A stretch of DNA of 64,000 nt from the NCBI GenBank assembly GCA_040389045.1, contig JAZKAT010000003.1, forward strand, positions 1-64,000, given 5' to 3'. A program made the translations under genes and the position numbers. The DNA comes from UBA5158 sp040389045. GTDB taxonomy: Bacteria; Pseudomonadota; Gammaproteobacteria; DSM-16500. Positions 34,825 to 43,499 of this stretch are shown piece by piece (the stretch's first letter is position 1; every line of letters starts with the position of its first letter). Below the pieces are notes generated by a model. It saw only the letters and a program-made list of their open reading frames with translations, did no database searches and was not told the DNA's origin.

Positions 34825-35366
34825 GCGGAAACCCTCCCATTCTTGGGCGCATTTATATCGAATAAAGTATAAGACAGGGTGACAGTGGCAATGTCGTCAG
34901 GAACATCGTTATCAATACGAAACACTACCGGCATCGCCATGCTGGCGCCTGCAGCCAAAGTTTGTTGCGTGAAACAAAAACATTGGATTTTATGTAAATG
35001 TTTTGCCGCTTGCCAAGGCGTTATGCTGGGTATGGCTTGCACGGTTACCGTTTTATTCGAATTATTTTTAACATAAAACAACATTTTATTATTTTCTTCG
35101 GGATGAATGACCATGCTGCTGTTTTGCGGATAAAAATCCCAGGCCAGATTTGAATTCGTAGTAGTAACAAATTGCATGGTAATTCCACGATGGCTATTTA
35201 CCGGATTTTGCGGCGTCTTTTTGACTGGTTTCAAATTAACGCGACCATTCAAGCCCGTGGTCCGGCAAATCGCATTGTATAAAGGCACCATAGAAAAACA
35301 AAAAGAAAACACCACAAAACTGACGATGACACAAACCGCAACTGTTTTCCTGACATCTTTATTCAT
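34821..35366 (-). CDS. ctaG: Cytochrome c oxidase assembly factor CtaG (Cox11)
   Basis: 181 residues: one N-terminal membrane helix (VAVCVIVSFVVFSFCFSMVPLYNAIC) and a periplasmic immunoglobulin-like domain. The copper-binding CFCF motif is seen (KIQCFCFTQQTL, about residue 130). Cox11 inserts copper at the CuB centre of subunit I. It sits between the DUF486 gene and ctaE in the operon. Confidence 0.95.
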   Translation of the reverse strand: MNKDVRKTVAVCVIVSFVVFSFCFSMVPLYNAICRTTGLNGRVNLKPVKKTPQNPVNSHRGITMQFVTTTNSNLAWDFYPQNSSMVIHPEENNKMLFYVKNNSNKTVTVQAIPSITPWQAAKHLHKIQCFCFTQQTLAAGASMAMPVVFRIDNDVPDDIATVTLSYTLFDINAPKNGRVSA

Positions 35367-35370
35367 GGCA

Positions 35371-35712
35371 TCACCGAAAAATAAAAAATACCGCGCCGAT
35401 TAGGCAAATCCCCGCACCCAAAAAATTCCATGAAATAGGTTGTTTCATGTAAAACAATGCAAAGGGAACAAAAATACTTAAAGTAATGACTTCCTGCAAA
35501 ATCTTCAATTGCGCCAGACTGATTTCACCGCTGAAAAAACCAATCCGGTTGGCGGGCACTTGAAAAACATATTCAAAAAATGCGATCAACCAGCTTGCCA
35601 GAATCGCCATCCATAACGCTTTGTGCTCGAAATTTTTTAAATGCGCATACCAGGCAAAAGTCATGAATAAATTAGAACAACATAATAAAAAAATCGTTTT
35701 TAAATAAATCAT
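35371..35712 (-). CDS. DUF486 family small multidrug-like membrane protein
   Basis: 113 residues with four membrane helices. The family signature is present: NLFMTFAWYAHLKN, ILASWLIAFFEYVFQVPANR, SLAQLKILQEVITLSIFVPF and WNFLGAGICLIGAVFFIF. DUF486 belongs to the DMT superfamily and has no known substrate. It is placed inside the oxidase operon: it overlaps the end of ctaD by four bases and is followed after four bases by ctaG, so it must be co-transcribed and probably coupled. That setting is unusual for this family. Confidence 0.88.
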   Translation of the reverse strand: MIYLKTIFLLCCSNLFMTFAWYAHLKNFEHKALWMAILASWLIAFFEYVFQVPANRIGFFSGEISLAQLKILQEVITLSIFVPFALFYMKQPISWNFLGAGICLIGAVFFIFR

Positions 35713-37277
35713 TTAATCACCGGCGGTGTGGTGAAGCTGTGATAGGGTGCCGGGGAAGGAATCGTCCATTCCAATCCTTCCGCGCCATCCCAAACTCGCG
35801 CGCTGGCTTTTTTGCCACCGCGTATAGTGCTAAAAATAATATATAAAAATAATAACTGCGAAAGCCCAAAGATAAACGCGCCTATGGTGCAAGTCAGGTT
35901 TAAATCAGCATACTGCAAAGGATAATCCGCGATGCGCCTTGGCATGCCCGCTAAACCTAAAAAGTGCATAGGAAAAAATGCTAAATTGATACTGACGAAT
36001 GATAACCAGAAATGAATTTTTCCCAGTCGCTCATTGTAATAATGCCCAGTCCATTTAGGGATCCAGAAATAAATCGCCGCCATGATGGAAAATAATGCTC
36101 CCGATACTAATACATAATGAAAATGTGCTACCACAAAATAAGTATGATGGTATTGAATATCAGCTGGTACTAGCGCCAGCATCAAACCAGAAAAACCACC
36201 AATGGTGAACAGAAAAATAAAGGCGAGCGCGAATAGCATAGGCGTTTCAAATGTTAACGAACCGCGGAACATGGTTGACACCCAATTAAAAACTTTAATG
36301 CCGGTGGGCACCGCAATAAGCATAGTCGTATACATAAAAAATAATTGTGCGCGCAGTGCAATACCGGTGGTGAACATATGATGTCCCCAAACGATATAAG
36401 ATAAAAATGCGATAGAAGCGATCGCATAGACCATGAATTTGTAACCAAATAATTTTTTCCGGCTAAACGTAGGAATGATTTCTGAAATTATGCCAAAGCC
36501 CGGCAAAATCATGACATAAACTTCCGGGTGTCCAAACGACCAGAAAGAATGTTGATACAGCAAGGGATCACCACCACCCGCGGCGTTAAAAAAGCTGGTG
36601 CCAAAGTGTCGATCAAACAACATCATAGTTACCGTGCCAGCCAGAAAAGGCATAGCGCCAATTAATAAAAAAGCGGTGACTAGCCACGACCAGACAAAAA
36701 TTGGCATTTTCATTAAGGTCATGCCGGGTGCACGTAAATTTATAATAGTGGCGATTATATTAATCGCACCAAGAATAGAAGAAATTCCCAGCAAGTGAAT
36801 GGCAACGATTAAAAAATCGGTACTCGGTGGTCCATAAGTAGTTGAAAGGGGCGCATACATAGTCCAGCCAAAGTTAGGCGCGACTGGCATGAACAGCGTG
36901 CTGATTAAAATACCCATGGCTAGAGGTAAAATCCAGAAACTCCAGTTATTCATGCGTGGCAGTGCCATGTCCGGCGCACCGACTTCCAGCGGTATCATCC
37001 AGTTTGCCAGGCCGACAAACGCGGGCATGATGGCGCCAAAAATCATAATCAAACCATGCAGCGTGATTAATTCATTGTAGGCATTGTTGTTAATCCAGGT
37101 TTGACCAGGCTGGGAAAGTTTCGCGCGAATTAACAGCGCCAGTATGCCGCCGAAAAAAAACATGCACAGGCTAAACATTAAATAAAGTGTGCCTATGTCT
37201 TTGTGATTGGTGGTGAACAGCCAGCGTTCCACATAACTGACCAAGCCTTTTTTTTGTAAGTGTGCGGCGTGTGCCAT
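35709..37277 (-). CDS. ctaD: Cytochrome c oxidase subunit I
   Basis: 522 residues, twelve membrane helices, aa3 (A1) type. Seen: the low-spin haem ligand region (LITLHGLIMIFGAIMPAF), WSFGHPEVYVMILPGFGIIS with the proton-path Glu and the His-Tyr pair at CuB, IVWGHHMFTTG with two CuB histidines, and VVAHFHYVLVSGALFS with the haem histidines. It reduces oxygen and pumps protons. The first gene, ctaC, ends two bases upstream. Confidence 0.97.
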   Translation of the reverse strand: MAHAAHLQKKGLVSYVERWLFTTNHKDIGTLYLMFSLCMFFFGGILALLIRAKLSQPGQTWINNNAYNELITLHGLIMIFGAIMPAFVGLANWMIPLEVGAPDMALPRMNNWSFWILPLAMGILISTLFMPVAPNFGWTMYAPLSTTYGPPSTDFLIVAIHLLGISSILGAINIIATIINLRAPGMTLMKMPIFVWSWLVTAFLLIGAMPFLAGTVTMMLFDRHFGTSFFNAAGGGDPLLYQHSFWSFGHPEVYVMILPGFGIISEIIPTFSRKKLFGYKFMVYAIASIAFLSYIVWGHHMFTTGIALRAQLFFMYTTMLIAVPTGIKVFNWVSTMFRGSLTFETPMLFALAFIFLFTIGGFSGLMLALVPADIQYHHTYFVVAHFHYVLVSGALFSIMAAIYFWIPKWTGHYYNERLGKIHFWLSFVSINLAFFPMHFLGLAGMPRRIADYPLQYADLNLTCTIGAFIFGLSQLLFLYIIFSTIRGGKKASARVWDGAEGLEWTIPSPAPYHSFTTPPVIK

Positions 37278-37279
37278 AG

Positions 37280-38719
37280 TTAATTCCCTGTTGGTGGTTT
37301 GTTGCGGGCGGTGGTGACATCAGCGGGTTGCACAACGCTGGCGTTATTGCCCCACGAATTGCGTTCATAAGTGATGACCGCTGCTAAATCATTATCATCA
37401 AATTGATCTCTGAAGGCTTGCATGGCAGTACCAGGTTTGCCATTCAGTACGCGGTTAAGATGAACGTCCAGCGGCCCAGTCACAATCGGACTGCCTTTTA
37501 AAGCGGGATAAGTCGGCAGCATGCCTTCGCCAGTGGATTGATGACAGACAGCGCAAGTGCCTTCAAATATTTCCTGACCTTTTTTCATTAAATCATCTTT
37601 GGAAACTTGCGCCCCTGCGGCTGCGGGTGCCGCGGCAGGTGCAGGAGCGGCCGCTGCGGGAGCAGATGTTGCAGCAGGCGCAGGAGTTGCTGTTGTTGGA
37701 GCTGCTGTCGGAGCAGGTGTTGCCGCTGCTGGAGCAGGGGCCGCAGCAGCAGGTGCAGGAGTTGCTGCAGGTGGAGCAGGTGTTGCAGCAGGCGCGGGAG
37801 TTGCCGTTGCTGGAGCAGGTGTTGCAGTAGCCGGAGCGGGTGCAGGAGTTGCTGGAGCTGGCGCAGGAGTTGCCGCCGTCGGCGCAGGTTGCGCAGCAGG
37901 AGCTGAAGGTGCCGTCGGTGGTGGCGCAGTGGTAGGAGCGACGACCGCTGCGGGTTTGTCACTGGTTTGTGAAGCCACCCACTTTTTAAAATCCTGTTCC
38001 GACAAGGCAATCACCACAATGGGCATATAACTATGATTCATACCGCACAACTCAGTGCATTGACCGTAATACGTGCCGGGTCTATTGATACGCGCCCAGG
38101 CTTCATTGATATATCCCGGCAATGCATCGCGCTTCACGCCCAGGTCCGGCACCCACCAGGAATGGATAACATCATTAGAAGTCATTAAAAAGCGGATTTT
38201 TTGATGAACAGGCACCACCATAGGATGGTCCACGGTCCGTAAATATAAGGGACCTTTCTTAACTTTGCCTATGAGTTGATCGTGCGGTGTTGAAGGATTA
38301 CTGAAAAAAGTAATGTGCTCATTTAAATAGTCATAACGCCATTTCCATTGATACCCGGTAATTTTAATCGTGATATCTTCTTTTGTTGTATCATTCATAC
38401 GTCTTAAGACGTTAGTTGCTGGTATTGCCAGCAGAATCAAAATAATTAATGGAATGATAGACCAGGTAATTTCTAGCCAGGTATGTTCGTGGAAATGTTT
38501 GGCATGATAGCCTTTGGATTTACGATGGTAAATAATCGAATACAACATCACGCCAAAAACCAGGATACCGATAGCTACACAGACCCAAAGGATGGTCATG
38601 TGTAAGACATAAATATCATGGCTTATGGGCGTAACACCTTCCGTTAAGTTATAAGATGAACTAGCGATAGCGCCATCGCTTGCGAGTAGCAGGCTAAACA
38701 AGTTGAACTGTAGGCGCAT
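37280..38719 (-). CDS. ctaC: Cytochrome c oxidase subunit II fused to a c-type haem domain
   Basis: 479 residues, well above the usual 250-380. AAGGT before the ATG. Seen in order: signal peptide, two membrane helices (about 30-110), cupredoxin domain with the CuA site (QCTELCGMNHSYMPI near 225), then a linker of about 115 residues made almost only of Ala, Pro and Thr (about 250-365), and a C-terminal cytochrome c domain with CAVCHQSTGEGM near 385 and a Met ligand probably in KPGTAMQAF. Such fusions (caa3-type) let the oxidase take electrons directly. It is the first gene of the operon ctaC-ctaD-DUF486-ctaG-ctaE. The linker length is exceptional. Confidence 0.95.
   Translation of the reverse strand: MRLQFNLFSLLLASDGAIASSSYNLTEGVTPISHDIYVLHMTILWVCVAIGILVFGVMLYSIIYHRKSKGYHAKHFHEHTWLEITWSIIPLIILILLAIPATNVLRRMNDTTKEDITIKITGYQWKWRYDYLNEHITFFSNPSTPHDQLIGKVKKGPLYLRTVDHPMVVPVHQKIRFLMTSNDVIHSWWVPDLGVKRDALPGYINEAWARINRPGTYYGQCTELCGMNHSYMPIVVIALSEQDFKKWVASQTSDKPAAVVAPTTAPPPTAPSAPAAQPAPTAATPAPAPATPAPAPATATPAPATATPAPAATPAPPAATPAPAAAAPAPAAATPAPTAAPTTATPAPAATSAPAAAAPAPAAAPAAAGAQVSKDDLMKKGQEIFEGTCAVCHQSTGEGMLPTYPALKGSPIVTGPLDVHLNRVLNGKPGTAMQAFRDQFDDNDLAAVITYERNSWGNNASVVQPADVTTARNKPPTGN
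37610..37970. repeat. Low-complexity Ala/Pro linker DNA inside ctaC
   Basis: About 360 bases of irregular GCAGGAGTTGCTG-like units (GCTGGAGCAGG, GCGGCAGGTGC and close variants) coding for APAPAT-type repeats on the minus strand. It opens long frames in several registers on both strands, which are artefacts. Such DNA commonly changes length by slippage. Confidence 0.85.
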
Positions 38720-38815
38720 GCTGTACCTTCCTTGGTCAGAGCTTGCAGTCTTACATGAAATGAATTACAAATAACTCATTTATAAATTATAACTAAATCG
38801 GGAAGGTAGCAAAAC

Positions 38816-39778
38816 ATGTCTGATACAGACGCCAATAAAATTAATAATATGGATCTAACCGCTGATCTGGTCAAGGATTTGATAAAAGAACGCCGCCGGG
38901 ACCGTTGCTGGCGCAATTTACGTTTTTTTGCGGGTTTTGCTTTATTCCTCGTGGTTGTTATTGGGTTTTTTACCAGTAATAGCCCATCTATGTCTGACTC
39001 GGAACCGGGCGCCGGGAAAGATTATGTCGCCATGCTGCGTTTAAACGGCATCATTTCCCCGGATTCGAGTTTTTCCGCCGAACAAGTCGTCCCCCAGTTA
39101 AGGCAGGCATTCACTGACAAAGACGCGAAAGGGATTATCTTAGATATTGATTCCGGCGGTGGCACACCGGTGCAGGCGGCTATTATTCATGATGAAATTG
39201 TGAAGTTAAAAAAGAAATACCATAAAAAAGTCGTAGTGATTGGTGAAGACATGCTTGCCTCTGGAGCTTACTATGTCGCGGTCAGTGGCGATAAAATTTA
39301 TGTGAATGCGAATACTATCACCGGTTCAATCGGGGTGATCATGGCGGGTTTTGGTTTTCCAGAGACTATTAAAAAAATCGGCGTGGAACGCCGCGTCTAT
39401 GCGGCGGGTGATCATAAAGACCGTCTAGATGAATTCTTGCCGGTACAAGCTGACGATACGCAAAAAATTCATAATGTGTTAGATGAAGTGCATACCAATT
39501 TTATTCAAGTGGTAACGGCAGGACGGCAGGGTAAATTGGTCGGTGATACCAAGGAAATTTTTTCCGGTGATTTCTGGACGGGTGAATCAGCGGTGAAATT
39601 AGGCTTGGCGGATGGCTTGGGTAATCTGTGGGATGTGATGCAAAATGAATTTAAAGTATCGCGGTTTAAAGATTACACCGCGGAAGGCGACATTATAAAA
39701 ACGCTGGCGAATAAGATGGGTGCCATGCTGGGTTTACCACTGAGAAGTGAGCAAATGCGGTTGTTTGAGAAGTTTTAG
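38816..39778 (+). CDS. Signal peptide peptidase SppA-like S49 protease
   Basis: 320 residues, one N-terminal membrane anchor (FFAGFALFLVVVIGFF) after a charged start. The S49 fold is clear: LDIDSGGGTPVQAAIIHDEI, VVIGEDMLASGAYYVAVSGD with the catalytic Ser at about residue 150, and ANTITGSIGVIMAGFGFPETI. The Lys partner is expected at VERRVYAAGDHKDRLDE near residue 200. Such membrane-bound peptidases degrade leftover signal peptides or regulate membrane proteins. It is divergent from the oxidase operon (start 97 bases from ctaC) and followed by a family A repeat. Confidence 0.93.
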   Translation: MSDTDANKINNMDLTADLVKDLIKERRRDRCWRNLRFFAGFALFLVVVIGFFTSNSPSMSDSEPGAGKDYVAMLRLNGIISPDSSFSAEQVVPQLRQAFTDKDAKGIILDIDSGGGTPVQAAIIHDEIVKLKKKYHKKVVVIGEDMLASGAYYVAVSGDKIYVNANTITGSIGVIMAGFGFPETIKKIGVERRVYAAGDHKDRLDEFLPVQADDTQKIHNVLDEVHTNFIQVVTAGRQGKLVGDTKEIFSGDFWTGESAVKLGLADGLGNLWDVMQNEFKVSRFKDYTAEGDIIKTLANKMGAMLGLPLRSEQMRLFEKF

Positions 39779-39830
39779 AGCCGGTGAAATAAACCATGTC
39801 ATGTCAGTAAACATTCCCGTACTGACCCAC

Positions 39831-39903
39831 CTGTCATTCCCGCGCAGGCGGGAATCCATTCCTAGAGGCTCACAATGGATTCCCGCCTGCGCGGGAATGA
39901 CAG
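39831..39903. repeat. Family A inverted repeat, short-centre long form
   Basis: Perfect 29-base inverted arms (39831-39859, 39875-39903) around only 15 bases of centre. It lies between sppA and the DUF2807 gene, which are convergent, so it could end transcripts from both sides. Confidence 0.93.
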
Positions 39904-39943
39904 TCGAGGGCTTTCATTGTCATGACCACATGACAGTAACAAA

Positions 39944-41284
39944 TCAATACTTCGTATAATCCACATTCGAATGCTTGCGTTTATGATAAGTGTGACTTCG
40001 GCTATAACTGCCGAAATTACCCTCATCCTTGTAATTCATTCTGCGTGGATAAGCTTCACCCTTAAACGCAGGGGTTTTGCATGCCGCCAGTGGCGCGGGT
40101 ACCGGTACTGGGCAATTATCATTGAAGATAGGTACGATAATGCCGCTGCCGCTAGTATAGCGTGACACGACATTGGGTGAACCAAAGAAGTAAATGCTGC
40201 TGTAGTCGGACGCATTGGCAAATAGTTTTGATTGCGGGTAAACATTGGCGTGTGCATTACCGCGAGTAGTGACATAGGCATTATCGACGCGCAGGTACTT
40301 GCCTTCAAAACGCGAACTGCCATCCGCTTCAAGATCAATATTTCTGGCCGCCCCGGCCAAACCTAAATGTGCCTGGTCATGCAAGGTAATATAAATACCA
40401 CCACTGGACACCCAATAGAGATAGACGCGGCTGCTGCCTTTCACCGTAATTTTCCGCAGATTGGCATAACCCGCCAGGGCTGTTATACCCGACCCGGTCG
40501 AATTGATTTTCACGCCATCCGTATCCACACCAATCACATTAATCGTGCCGGCGCCCTGTTTGGTGATATTACGCAAGCCAATATGGCCGCTAATGTTGAT
40601 GTTACCGTTGTTATCAATGAGATCCAGCTCAGGTGAATAAGCGCCTATGATGCTGATTGTGCCGGGACCGTTTTGGGTGACACAAGTCACATTCATGTTA
40701 CCCGTCAATAAAATTTCATTTTTGGCGGTCGATTTAACCGTAAGCCCCATACTCGTAATATCTTTACCTTCAATGAAGTTTGCCCCATTGGCGGTAAGAC
40801 TTTGTAATTCATGGATACCCATGCGAATAATGATTTGGCTGTTGCCACAACTGCTGCGGGAACAATCCGAGGCGGGATGGATGCTGATCTGGGACCCATT
40901 AATATCAACAGCTACGTGACGCGCGGCTTCATTGGGGCCAAGAATAAATAAACTATTGTGAAGCTGGCGACCATAAATTTCTATTCTGTATGGCCCTGAT
41001 ACAACAATGTTAGTGAAATCGGGTACGCGCACCGTCATTGCGGTGATGGCGGCGCCATCGGGAGCGTGTACGGCATATTCATTAAAGCTGCGTGGTTCGT
41101 CGGTGTAAAACCATCTGTCTGCGTGACTGGTCCAAACGTTAGGATCAAGATTGATACGGCCTAACCAGTTTTCCTGCATTTGATTTTGGGCGAGTTGCTT
41201 TTTGTAAGAAGCTTGGTTAGAGGCGCAGCCGGCCAGAAATAAAAAGCAGAGGCAGGCGATAACAAGCAAGATTGATTTTTTCAT
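39944..41284 (-). CDS. DUF2807-type lipoprotein with beta-helix head
   Basis: 446 residues, AGGGAA upstream. A lipoprotein signal ends at LFLAGC, so Cys20 should be lipidated. Residues about 85-390 are made of repeated short beta strands (GANFIEGKDITSMGLTVKST, NGNINISGHIGLRNIT, GAGTINVIGVDTDGVKINS) typical of DUF2807, the head domain of putative auto-transporter adhesins. The C-terminal part has Tyr/His/Lys-rich short motifs (RSHTYHKRKHSNVDYTKY). The family's function is unknown; a surface or periplasmic role is likely. Four cysteines in pairs near residues 140-147 and 395-410 may be disulphides. Confidence 0.85.
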   Translation of the reverse strand: MKKSILLVIACLCFLFLAGCASNQASYKKQLAQNQMQENWLGRINLDPNVWTSHADRWFYTDEPRSFNEYAVHAPDGAAITAMTVRVPDFTNIVVSGPYRIEIYGRQLHNSLFILGPNEAARHVAVDINGSQISIHPASDCSRSSCGNSQIIIRMGIHELQSLTANGANFIEGKDITSMGLTVKSTAKNEILLTGNMNVTCVTQNGPGTISIIGAYSPELDLIDNNGNINISGHIGLRNITKQGAGTINVIGVDTDGVKINSTGSGITALAGYANLRKITVKGSSRVYLYWVSSGGIYITLHDQAHLGLAGAARNIDLEADGSSRFEGKYLRVDNAYVTTRGNAHANVYPQSKLFANASDYSSIYFFGSPNVVSRYTSGSGIIVPIFNDNCPVPVPAPLAACKTPAFKGEAYPRRMNYKDEGNFGSYSRSHTYHKRKHSNVDYTKY

Positions 41285-41373
41285 AGGTTCCCTCTATGAC
41301 GCACTGATCCGAATTATTCGAATTTACCATAAGCGTAGTGGTATGGAAAAGTGAAAAAGCTTAACGCAGTCAT

Positions 41374-42981
41374 TTACTTATCAGATTGTTTGCCTAATAC
41401 GTATAAATGACCATAAACCGGCTCATTGTTTTGTTGGCGAGTAACGGTTTTTTGATAATACAGAACTTTGAAATTATGTTGCTCCGCCAGGGAATCGATA
41501 TAGTTTTTTTGATGGGAAAAACGTCCGGACTGATTCATGGTGTAGTCTGTCTGGTCAGTGATTTCGGTATTGAAAGCAAACAATCCCGCATTACGCAACG
41601 CTGCCGCCGCGCCGGTGAAGATAGTCGTCAAGTCGCCAACATAGACTAGCGCGTCAGCGGCAATAATGAGGTCGTAAGCCTCCTGCTGCTGGTTTAAAAA
41701 AGTAGCGATATCGCTTTGGATTAACTGGGTATAAATATTTTTTTCCGCGGCTACCGCCAACATTTTTTCGGACAGATCCACACCGGTTAAGGTTTTTGCC
41801 AGCGCTTGAAAGGGTACGCCAGCCAAACCAGTGCCGCAACCCAGATCCAGGATATCCATTGGCTTGCGTCTATTATTGCTTACCTGACCGACCGCGTCAT
41901 ATAGCAAAGTCGGGACCTTATAATCCAGACCTTGTAACAAATGTAATTCGTAATGATCAGCATAAGCATCAAATAAATTGGTAATGTAGTCCGGCGGAGA
42001 AGCCAGCAGGCGCTGGTCCTGGGACAGCATAGTGACAGTGTATTGAATGGCTTTATTATCCGGTTGCAAACGCAGTGCTTCACGAAAATGCTGTAAGGCA
42101 AAGCCTAAATGGTTTTTAGCGAGGAAGGCGACCGCGATATTATTTTGCGCGCCAAATAAGTCAGGATTAATTTTTAAAGCGCGTTGATAATTTTGGATTG
42201 CACTATCAGTGTGCCCTTGCTGCATGTTGATGACACCCAGATTAAAAAGTATTTGGGTATCGTCAGGAATAATTTCCACCGCTTTTAGATAATGTTTTTT
42301 AGCTTCATTTAACATGCCCAGTTTTAAATAACAGGTTGCCAGATTGGTCTGTGTTTCAAAATGGTGGGGATGATGTTCATCAATAATTAAAAAATGCGGC
42401 AGCGCTGGTTTAAGCTGGCCTTCGGCAAGCAAAAGCGTGGCAAGTTGAAAATTCGCCGCGGCGTGTAACGGTGCTTGTTGCAGTAGCTTTTCATAAGTCG
42501 TGATGGCTGCGGTAGGGTCGAGCTGACGGGTGTAAGCAAGGCCGAGGTTGTAATAAGCATCGAGAAAGTTTGGCTGTTTTTCAATGGCCAGTTGATAATA
42601 GTGGATGGCGTCAGTTAAATTTTCCTGCGCGAAATAAACGGTGCCTAAATTATTTAACGCCGAAGCATAATCTGGTTTGAGGGTAATGGCTTGATGGAAA
42701 GCGTCAGCGGCTTGCGCGAATAAACCCTGGGATTTTAACGCATTGCCTAAATTCAAATACAATATGGGATTTTCGGGATCGTGTTTAATCGCTTGTTGAA
42801 AATAATCCGCGGCGGCGGTGAAATCATCCGACTGCGCGGATAAAATTCCCATCGCGTGTAATATTTCACTATTGCTGGGGTCACGGCGCAAGATAGCTAG
42901 ATAAGCTGTTTTTGCCGCGTCAAACTGACCGTCTATATGTAATTCACGCGCCTTGGCGACGGCGGTGTCAGTTTTTTTCAT
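41374..42981 (-). CDS. TPR protein with C-terminal SAM methyltransferase
   Basis: 535 residues. Eight to nine tetratricopeptide repeats (about 1-310) carry the usual signatures (PENPILYLNLGNALKSQGLF, YASALNNLGTVYFAQENL, PNFLDAYYNLGLAYTRQLDP, PDLFGAQNNIAVAFLAKNH). They are followed by a Rossmann methyltransferase (about 365-510) with motif I MDILDLGCGTGLAGVPF and VDLSEKML. TPR repeats should bind the substrate protein. The substrate is not known. The start overlaps the elaA stop by four bases (ATGA), so translation is coupled. Confidence 0.9.
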   Translation of the reverse strand: MKKTDTAVAKARELHIDGQFDAAKTAYLAILRRDPSNSEILHAMGILSAQSDDFTAAADYFQQAIKHDPENPILYLNLGNALKSQGLFAQAADAFHQAITLKPDYASALNNLGTVYFAQENLTDAIHYYQLAIEKQPNFLDAYYNLGLAYTRQLDPTAAITTYEKLLQQAPLHAAANFQLATLLLAEGQLKPALPHFLIIDEHHPHHFETQTNLATCYLKLGMLNEAKKHYLKAVEIIPDDTQILFNLGVINMQQGHTDSAIQNYQRALKINPDLFGAQNNIAVAFLAKNHLGFALQHFREALRLQPDNKAIQYTVTMLSQDQRLLASPPDYITNLFDAYADHYELHLLQGLDYKVPTLLYDAVGQVSNNRRKPMDILDLGCGTGLAGVPFQALAKTLTGVDLSEKMLAVAAEKNIYTQLIQSDIATFLNQQQEAYDLIIAADALVYVGDLTTIFTGAAAALRNAGLFAFNTEITDQTDYTMNQSGRFSHQKNYIDSLAEQHNFKVLYYQKTVTRQQNNEPVYGHLYVLGKQSDK

Positions 42982-43430
42982 GGTGTCACCAGACGCATTT
43001 TGGTATGGATAATACCATCTTCATCATAAGGTTCACCTTCCGGTTGAAAACCGAATGACATGTAGAATTTTTTTAAATAAATTTGCGCGGAAATGACTAC
43101 CGGCATTTGATTATTTTGTTCTTGCAAATAGTTCAGTGCCTGAGTTACCGCCTGTTTGCCAAGACCTTGGCCGCGCACGGTATTTTTTGTCACGATACGG
43201 CCTATGCTGACCCAATCGGGGTACTGCGGGTTGACCGGCAAGACCCGTGCGTAAGCGACTAGCGTCTGGTCTTGCAGACCTAGTAAATGCATGGCGAGTT
43301 GGTCTTGATCATCCAGGTCCTGCCATACACAGTTTTGTTCGACGATAAAAACTTCGGCACGCAATTTTAATATTGCATACAGTTCTCGCGTAGTTAAATC
43401 GTTAAAGCTGCGCCATTGCCAATTTAACAT
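42978..43430 (-). CDS. elaA: ElaA-type GNAT N-acetyltransferase
   Basis: 150 residues; the sequence matches the small ElaA family: RSFNDLTTRELYAILKLRAE near the N-terminus, VEQNCVWQDLDDQDQLAMHL, VARVLP-like segment (YARVLPVNPQYPD), IGRIVTKNTVRGQGLGKQAV with the acetyl-CoA loop, and FYMSFGFQPEGEPYDEDGI. The substrate is unknown. It is divergent from aroA and coupled with the TPR-methyltransferase downstream. Confidence 0.92.
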   Translation of the reverse strand: MLNWQWRSFNDLTTRELYAILKLRAEVFIVEQNCVWQDLDDQDQLAMHLLGLQDQTLVAYARVLPVNPQYPDWVSIGRIVTKNTVRGQGLGKQAVTQALNYLQEQNNQMPVVISAQIYLKKFYMSFGFQPEGEPYDEDGIIHTKMRLVTP

Positions 43431-43499
43431 GGTGATTCTCGTATTCGGGGATAAATCATCTATAATCCGTCATCGCAACATTCTAAGGATTAATGGGTA

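Noticed and set aside
37588..38030. Several long open frames on both strands opposite and across the ctaC linker (Ala/Gly-, Arg/Leu/Gln- or Cys/Arg-rich)
   Set aside because: They are frames of the low-complexity GC-rich linker DNA, with no ribosome sites and absurd composition; ctaC explains the region.
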